DNA from: Geoalkalibacter ferrihydriticus DSM 17813
GTDB lineage: Bacteria > Desulfobacterota > Desulfuromonadia > Desulfuromonadales > Geoalkalibacteraceae
Assembly: GCF_000820505.1 (NCBI RefSeq)
Contig: NZ_JWJD01000002.1
Coordinates: forward strand, 298,670 to 362,669
Direction: 5' to 3'
DNA length: 64,000 bases
Part shown: positions 59,601 to 64,000 of the stretch, one piece after another
Layout: each line of letters starts with the position of its first letter
Numbering within the stretch: position 1 is the first letter of the stretch
Notes under the pieces: model-generated
Databases searched by the model: none
Seen by the model: only the letters and a program-made list of their open reading frames with translations
Told to the model about the DNA's origin: nothing
Program-made: the position numbers and the translations under genes

Positions 59601-60161
59601 TCATAGATCGAGCAGAAGCGCCTCGGCGATGCTCAGGCGCTCTTGTTCGGGAGACCGGCCGTGAAAAACCTCGGAGACAAACAGGTTATTAATGGTCACC
59701 AGGCTGGCATTGAGCAGATTCAGATCAATCAGGGCGCGGGACGGAAGGACGGAGCGATCCCGAAAATTATTTTCACTGGAAACGACCTCCTCCCGGCCAT
59801 CCACATTGGTCAAAAGCGGCATGCCATGGGTGCGGCAGACGATGGGGCGCGTAGCATAGAGCAAACAGGCGCCCTTGTCGAAAAGTGGGCAGGGATCTTG
59901 CGAAGCTGTTCGGCGGGCGCGATCGCGAATCCACTCGCCCTGTGCCTCGGGCAGATGCTCCAGAGCCAGGGCCAGGGTTACCGCTTCGACCCAGGACAGG
60001 GAGACATGTCGACCGCAGTTGGAGCAACCCCTCTGCCAGCTCACCTGGGTCGAAAATTCCTCCGTGGTGCGCAAACACAGCGCGTCGACCCGATCCAGCA
60101 GATCCCTGTAATTGCTCAAACTCTCCACCGCCGGGCTGAACACTTCTGTTGCTCGCTCCAT
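59601..60161 (-). CDS. YkgJ family zinc/iron-chelating protein
   Basis: 186 residues with a cysteine set: CSNCGRH (~45-51), CPLFDKGACLLYATRPIVCRTHG (~95-117), as in the YkgJ/PF03692 family of putative metal-cysteine-cluster proteins. Function unknown. The start MERATEV at 60161 follows GGGGAG by ten bases. Confidence 0.8.
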   Translation of the reverse strand: MERATEVFSPAVESLSNYRDLLDRVDALCLRTTEEFSTQVSWQRGCSNCGRHVSLSWVEAVTLALALEHLPEAQGEWIRDRARRTASQDPCPLFDKGACLLYATRPIVCRTHGMPLLTNVDGREEVVSSENNFRDRSVLPSRALIDLNLLNASLVTINNLFVSEVFHGRSPEQERLSIAEALLLDL

Positions 60162-60328
60162 CGCAAACCATCTCCCCCATCCGAAAAAGCCTTGCCCTTC
60201 CGCACCATCCAGATCCAATAAGATAACAAAATTTCGCGTCAAACCATAGTGTCTATATCACAAAATTTTTGGCGCGGAAAAATTCACAAAACACTCGGGA
60301 TCTCAGACATGAAAGGTCTTCGGAATTT

Positions 60329-60976
60329 TCAAATCATGTTATCCCGGATCAACTCACGAACAAATTTCCGAGCGATCTCGTCCAACCGCTCCTCGATCCC
60401 GACAACGGTGGTTGTTTCACTGCGTGCCGACCAGAGAAGACCCTCTTCACCGGGCCGATAGAGACTTGCCTCCAACCGCAGAACGGTTGTTTCGCGGGTT
60501 AAAGTCGGAGCATAGGGATAATAATAACCATGGCCGTAATAGTTGTGCCAGGAGCGAAAATGAGAGCGCCGATGAAAAAAAGGATCATAGTAGGGATACG
60601 CAGAGTGGTAGCGCCCGGAATAGGTTTCTTCCACCGTCTCTTGGGCAAGGACGCGAACGATCAGAAAACCTTCCAGACCAAGGCCGGCAGCTTTTGCTTC
60701 AACCTCTTGCCGGTCCAACTCCGTGGCGTCGGCAAAGACGCGATAACTGGCAACCGCATTCACCCCGCGATCTTGCAGCGAAACGGCAAACCCATCTTCG
60801 GCGGTGCGCCGGACGAACTCCTCCTCGAACCTGGCAATGACCAGCATACTGGATACCGGTTGTGTGACCTCAGGATCTTTCCAGGAACCGGTCATCGTCG
60901 TCGTCGCGCAACCCGAAAGGATCATGAGCAATGCGACACCCATCCCCAGGAAGGCTTTGGGATTTAAAGCGCGCAT
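60329..60976 (-). CDS. DUF4136-like lipoprotein with His/Tyr-rich insert
   Basis: 215 residues: lipoprotein signal ending LSGC (Cys ~23), then a DUF4136-like domain. Between ~120 and 160 is a His/Tyr/Ser/Phe-rich stretch (YHSAYPYYDPFFHRRSHF). Poorly conserved stretches of this kind occur in several DUF4136 members, but the metal-binding potential of this one is unusual. Function unknown. Confidence 0.72.
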   Translation of the reverse strand: MRALNPKAFLGMGVALLMILSGCATTTMTGSWKDPEVTQPVSSMLVIARFEEEFVRRTAEDGFAVSLQDRGVNAVASYRVFADATELDRQEVEAKAAGLGLEGFLIVRVLAQETVEETYSGRYHSAYPYYDPFFHRRSHFRSWHNYYGHGYYYPYAPTLTRETTVLRLEASLYRPGEEGLLWSARSETTTVVGIEERLDEIARKFVRELIRDNMI

Positions 60977-61069
60977 AAGCCTGACCTCCTTTTTGGCAAA
61001 ACGTACAATGTGTGTCCATTATAACGCAAAGAGGCACGACCAAGGCGGATCAAAGAAAAAAGTTTGCGC

Positions 61070-62404
61070 CTATTCAGGTGGGGTGGCTTTTTTGGGATGC
61101 CAGAACAAAGGCGAGGCCAGGTAGGTCAGAGCAGCGACAAAGGCGAAAAGCAAAGGGACGAGGTACTGGTCACGACGGACCCCCAACGCGAGCAGAAACA
61201 AAAATGCGCCGAGAACCAGAACACGCACGATTTTCGGCACTTTCGGCAGGATCGCGCGGCCGAAATGGGCATAGGGAATTCGCGAAATCATCAACAGAGA
61301 CGTCAACACGACAAGACTTCCGACAATAAGCTCACTGGGAATCAGGACACAGGCGGTACCGACCAGCAGAGCACCCGCGGGAGACGGCAGTCCGGAAAAG
61401 GTCTCCACCCCGCCCAGAATGCCCTGCTTGCGCTTTTCGATGACAAAGCGCGCGAGTCGATACACGACCGCGCCCAAATAGAGCAGGCCAATCAGGATAC
61501 CCACCCAGAGTTGCGAAAAAGCCGTGACGGCGATAAGCCCCACCGTCAGTCCGAAGCTCGTCCCGTCGGCCACATCGTCGAACAGTTCGCCCTGGGGCGT
61601 CGAGCCCCAGCGCTCGGCGGCACGCCCGTCGAAGAGATCGAGAAACTGCCCCAGAAACACCAACCCCAGAGCATAAACCGGAGGGTGACCGGCAAGGATG
61701 ACCCAGCACCCGGCAAGACCACACACCAGGTTCAGAATGCTCAAAATGTTGGCGTACCAGTAGTTGGGAATCAGCTTGAAGGCCGTCGAGCAGAACGCCA
61801 GCCCCGCGCACACGACAAGCAGCGGGTGGATGGTGCGTCCGAGGGCGGGGATCGGCCCATAAATCATTTCCAACCCCACAACGATCAGCAACACGACGAC
61901 CAGAAAGGTCTTCGCCTTGCCGAAAAGGTTTGCCGCCTTGATTTTGGTGAAGTGCCGGGATGCCTGTCCGGTAATATCGAAGAGCAGAAAAAATCCCACC
62001 ACGAACGGATTGAGCCAACCGAGCCAGGACAGGTAGACCAGCATGGGGGAGTACATGAGCTTGTCGGAAAAGGGATCGATGGACTCGCCGTCCTTGGTGT
62101 GCAGATCGCACTTGCGGGCGATATCCCCGTCGGTGATATCAGTGATCATCCAGAACGTGAAAAAAAGAAAACAAAGCCGCGGATAGCCCAGGTGCAGCAG
62201 CAGGACAGCTATAAAACCCATGGGATAGCGCGCACGGCTTATGGCATTGGGATGCAGCCACCAGTGATTTTGCACCCAGGCCACCTGCCGTGGGGTTCGC
62301 AAAAACCGATATACGGCAAAACGCTCCGCGCCCAGCATGAGCAGCACGGGAAGGGCAATTTCAATAATAATCGATCCGTAAGGTGTCATAGCGCTTTGAA
62401 ACAT
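61070..62404 (-). CDS. Tandem CDP-alcohol phosphatidyltransferase fusion
   Basis: 444 residues, mostly membrane helices, with two CDP-alcohol phosphatidyltransferase domains. The first (~55-230) has an intact signature: DITDGDIAR, eight residues, then GESIDPFSD. The second (~240-420) has DLFDGRAAERWG ... GELFDDVAD followed by GTSFG. Its Arg after Ala is Glu and the spacer is one residue shorter, so it may be weak or inactive. It resembles phosphatidylserine synthase in the second part. The substrate alcohol is unknown. The start at 62404 is a choice; an upstream frame begins inside the repeat at 62437-62570 and is rejected. Confidence 0.78.
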   Translation of the reverse strand: MFQSAMTPYGSIIIEIALPVLLMLGAERFAVYRFLRTPRQVAWVQNHWWLHPNAISRARYPMGFIAVLLLHLGYPRLCFLFFTFWMITDITDGDIARKCDLHTKDGESIDPFSDKLMYSPMLVYLSWLGWLNPFVVGFFLLFDITGQASRHFTKIKAANLFGKAKTFLVVVLLIVVGLEMIYGPIPALGRTIHPLLVVCAGLAFCSTAFKLIPNYWYANILSILNLVCGLAGCWVILAGHPPVYALGLVFLGQFLDLFDGRAAERWGSTPQGELFDDVADGTSFGLTVGLIAVTAFSQLWVGILIGLLYLGAVVYRLARFVIEKRKQGILGGVETFSGLPSPAGALLVGTACVLIPSELIVGSLVVLTSLLMISRIPYAHFGRAILPKVPKIVRVLVLGAFLFLLALGVRRDQYLVPLLFAFVAALTYLASPLFWHPKKATPPE

Positions 62405-62436
62405 ACCAAGATTTTTCTTAAAGTCTAGATTTTTTT

Positions 62437-62570
62437 GTAACTGTTCAGGATGCACCGCAAGGTACGGCGGCATCGCGTGCGGCAAAAACTCACCTACGGC
62501 TCAAACATTTGCCGCAGCACTCAACCGCCGCCCCCTGCGGTACTCTCGGACTTTACCGCTGAATAGTTAC
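62437..62570 (+). mobile_element. Full-length palindromic repeat, copy 6
   Basis: 134 bp, starting GTAACTGTTCAGG and ending GCTGAATAGTTAC; outer 12 bases are inverted with one mismatch. The internal stem pairs GCGGCAAA with TTTGCCGC, and outer parts pair GGTACGGCGG-type blocks with CCGCC...GCGGTAC. Flanks GATTTTTTT (left) and GATTTTTT (right) suggest a duplicated target, but low complexity reduces the weight. The copy at 1-109 is almost identical. Confidence 0.85.
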
Positions 62571-62623
62571 GATTTTTTCCCTTAGCCGACAGGCGTTCTG
62601 AAAAACCTGCGGCAAGGCGCCTG

Positions 62624-62869
62624 TCAGCGTAACCCACGCAGAGGCTCGAACAGGTACTCAAGTCCATTGACTTTGATTTCGTAGACCGCCTGCAACATTC
62701 GGCCGAGCTTGCCGGGCGGAAAACCCTGGCCGGCAAACCAAACCAGGTAGGGTTCGGGCAGATCGATGAGCACACGCCCGGCGTACTTGCCGAAGGGCAT
62801 GGGAGTGTGGGCAAGGTCGAGAAGAAAGCCGGGATCGGGCACCGGCTGCCGGATTTGGTCTGCGGCCAT
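62624..62869 (-). CDS. DUF3820 family protein
   Basis: 81 residues with the DUF3820 pattern TPMPFGKYAGRVLIDLPEPYLVWFAGQGFP, then a helix (LGRMLQAVYEIKVNGL). Small, soluble; the function is not known to me. It begins six bases downstream of recQ in the same direction, so it is probably the last gene of that unit. Confidence 0.8.
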   Translation of the reverse strand: MAADQIRQPVPDPGFLLDLAHTPMPFGKYAGRVLIDLPEPYLVWFAGQGFPPGKLGRMLQAVYEIKVNGLEYLFEPLRGLR

Positions 62870-62875
62870 GGCTGC

Positions 62876-64000
62876 TCAGTCCTTGAGATCGGAGTTGATC
62901 ACGGCGAGAAACGGCTCGCCGTAGCGTTGCAGTTTCGCCTCACCGACCCCGTTGATGCTGAGCAACGCGGTACGATCAGCCGGTCGGTAGGCGGCCATTT
63001 CCGCCAGGGTGGCATCGCTGAAGACGACAAAGGGAGGCACCCCGGCGGCATCGGCCAGGCGCTTGCGCAGAACACGCAATTCTTCAAAGAGTTGCGTATC
63101 GTAATCAAGTTCTCCCACCTTTTTACGTGCCGGTTTTTTTACGGCCGCCACCTTGACCCGCGGCCGCGCGAGAATCAGACTCTGCTCGCCGCGCAGCAGA
63201 GGCCGGGCTTTTTCAGTCAGTTTCAGCACCGAATAGTTACCCATGTCCTGCTTGAGAAAGCCCAGGTGGATCAATTGGCGGATGAGACTGCTCCAGGCGT
63301 CCTGGCTCAGCTCGGCGCCGATACCATAGGTGCTCAGACGATCATGTCCCAAACGGCGCACGCGCTCGGTTGCGGCACCGCGCAGAACTTCGATGACCTG
63401 GCCCATGCCGAAACGCTGACCGACGCGATAGACGCAGGAAAGAGCCTTCTGGGCATCAACCGTGGCGTCGTAGCGCTCGGGCGGCACCAAACAGATGTCG
63501 CAGTTGCCGCAGTCTTCTTCCAAAGCCTCGCCGAAGTAACCGAGCAGCACCCGGCGCCGGCAGGTCTGCGCCTCGGCAAAACCCACCATGGCATTGAGCT
63601 TGTGCAACTCGATGCGCTTCTGTTCTGCGTTTTCACTTTTTTCGATAAGCCCGCGTGCCAGGGCGATATCACCATAACCGAACAGCAGCAAAGCCTCGGC
63701 AGGCAGGCCGTCGCGCCCGGCGCGGCCGGTCTCCTGATAATAGCTCTCGATGTTTTTCGGCAGGTCGTAATGAACGACGAAACGCACATTAGGCTTGTCG
63801 ATACCCATTCCGAAGGCGACGGTGGCCACCACCACCTGCAGATCATCGCGCTGAAAGGCCTCCTGCACACGCGCGCGCTCGGCATCGGCGAGCCCGGCGT
63901 GATAAGGGTCGGCGGCAATGCCTTCGGCGCGCAAGCGTGCCGCCACCTCCTCCACCCGCTTGCGCGACAGGGCATAAACAATGCCCGGCTCGTTTGTACG
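62876..64000 (-). CDS. recQ: ATP-dependent DNA helicase RecQ (3' part; 5' end outside window)
   Basis: 374 residues of the C-terminal part; coding continues to base 64000 without a start. The segment begins in helicase motif IV (GIVYALSRKRVEE), followed by TVAFGMGIDKPNVRFVVHYDLPK and QETGRAGRDGLPAEALLLF. The RecQ zinc cysteines (CRRRVLLGYFGE, CGNCDIC), a winged-helix RQC and a C-terminal HRDC domain (about 295-365) follow. Unwinds DNA in recombination and repair. Confidence 0.94.
   Translation of the reverse strand, partial: RTNEPGIVYALSRKRVEEVAARLRAEGIAADPYHAGLADAERARVQEAFQRDDLQVVVATVAFGMGIDKPNVRFVVHYDLPKNIESYYQETGRAGRDGLPAEALLLFGYGDIALARGLIEKSENAEQKRIELHKLNAMVGFAEAQTCRRRVLLGYFGEALEEDCGNCDICLVPPERYDATVDAQKALSCVYRVGQRFGMGQVIEVLRGAATERVRRLGHDRLSTYGIGAELSQDAWSSLIRQLIHLGFLKQDMGNYSVLKLTEKARPLLRGEQSLILARPRVKVAAVKKPARKKVGELDYDTQLFEELRVLRKRLADAAGVPPFVVFSDATLAEMAAYRPADRTALLSINGVGEAKLQRYGEPFLAVINSDLKD

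Noticed and set aside
61064-62428. 454-codon open frame opposite the CDP-alcohol phosphatidyltransferase gene
   Set aside because: Composition-driven antisense frame without domains, and the minus-strand gene has clear transmembrane and catalytic motifs.
62405-62485. N-terminal extension of the CDP-alcohol phosphatidyltransferase reading frame
   Set aside because: These codons lie largely inside the mobile repeat at 62437-62570 and are not like the family.

Overview
The window looks like chromosomal DNA of a Gram-negative anaerobe of the Desulfuromonadales/Geobacter type (class-level inference). It is GC-rich and gene-dense, with most genes on the minus strand. It carries the 2-oxoglutarate:ferredoxin oxidoreductase set korDABC next to a monomeric NADP-isocitrate dehydrogenase and malate dehydrogenase, an arrangement I recall from Geobacter genomes. 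It also has aconitase B, pyruvate carboxylase, a sigma54-dependent regulator, c-di-GMP and two-component genes, and LpxH-like and OprI-like envelope genes. I found no rRNA, tRNA, CRISPR array, prophage or complete insertion sequence.

Layout. 0-12.2 kb: cyclophilin, a CBS/nucleotidyltransferase protein, then a TCA-cycle block (acnB; korDABC; icd-mdh) as three transcription units, each with its own promoter and each but acnB's neighbour ended by a clear terminator. 12.2-21.3 kb: LysM lipoprotein, aspS, hisS, a REC-GGDEF protein, comEC and an exported unknown protein. 21.5-27.4 kb: pyruvate carboxylase, slipin and NfeD-type protease. 27.6-31.6 kb: NtrC-like regulator, DUF3135 protein, family-4 uracil-DNA glycosylase and a phospholipase C-like protein. 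31.6-37.3 kb: a tightly packed unit REC-kinase / FAD dehydrogenase / YhaM-like HD protein / metallo-beta-lactamase hydrolase / coaBC. 37.4-44.8 kb: UspA, response regulator, purine phosphorylase, zinc-ribbon REC protein, RodZ-like protein, TPR lipoprotein, mtnP, rlmN and ndk. 45-49.1 kb: Kef-type antiporter, L,D-transpeptidase, SRPBCC protein and OprI-like lipoprotein. 49.4-54.7 kb: an RNA/nucleotide and cell-wall unit (TPR, LOG-like, NrnA-like, amidase, rph, rdgB). 54.8-64 kb: sodB, CoA-binding protein, LpxH-like hydrolase, YihY, YtxH, DUF948, YkgJ, DUF4136, a double CDP-alcohol phosphatidyltransferase, DUF3820 and the 3' part of recQ.

Two signals stand out. First, the promoters of acnB, korDABC and icd-mdh share a GTATAC-based element. 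In icd it is a perfect 15-bp palindrome covering the -10 region, and in acnB a near-perfect one, so one regulator probably controls the whole oxidative TCA branch. Second, a dispersed ~134-bp palindromic repeat with GTAAC...GTTAC ends occurs six times between genes, including short derivatives. One copy has a perfect 8-bp direct repeat at its edges and two others have 6/8 and 7/8 matches. The ends and 8-bp duplications suggest a non-autonomous mobile element of IS66 type, with no transposase in the window.

Functionally, the TCA genes, pyc and the ferredoxin-linked KOR fit acetate oxidation coupled to respiration. The other genes are mostly housekeeping, envelope and signalling functions. Start codons were revised where a ribosome binding site clearly favoured an internal start; several starts (TTG, GTG, CTG) are non-ATG.
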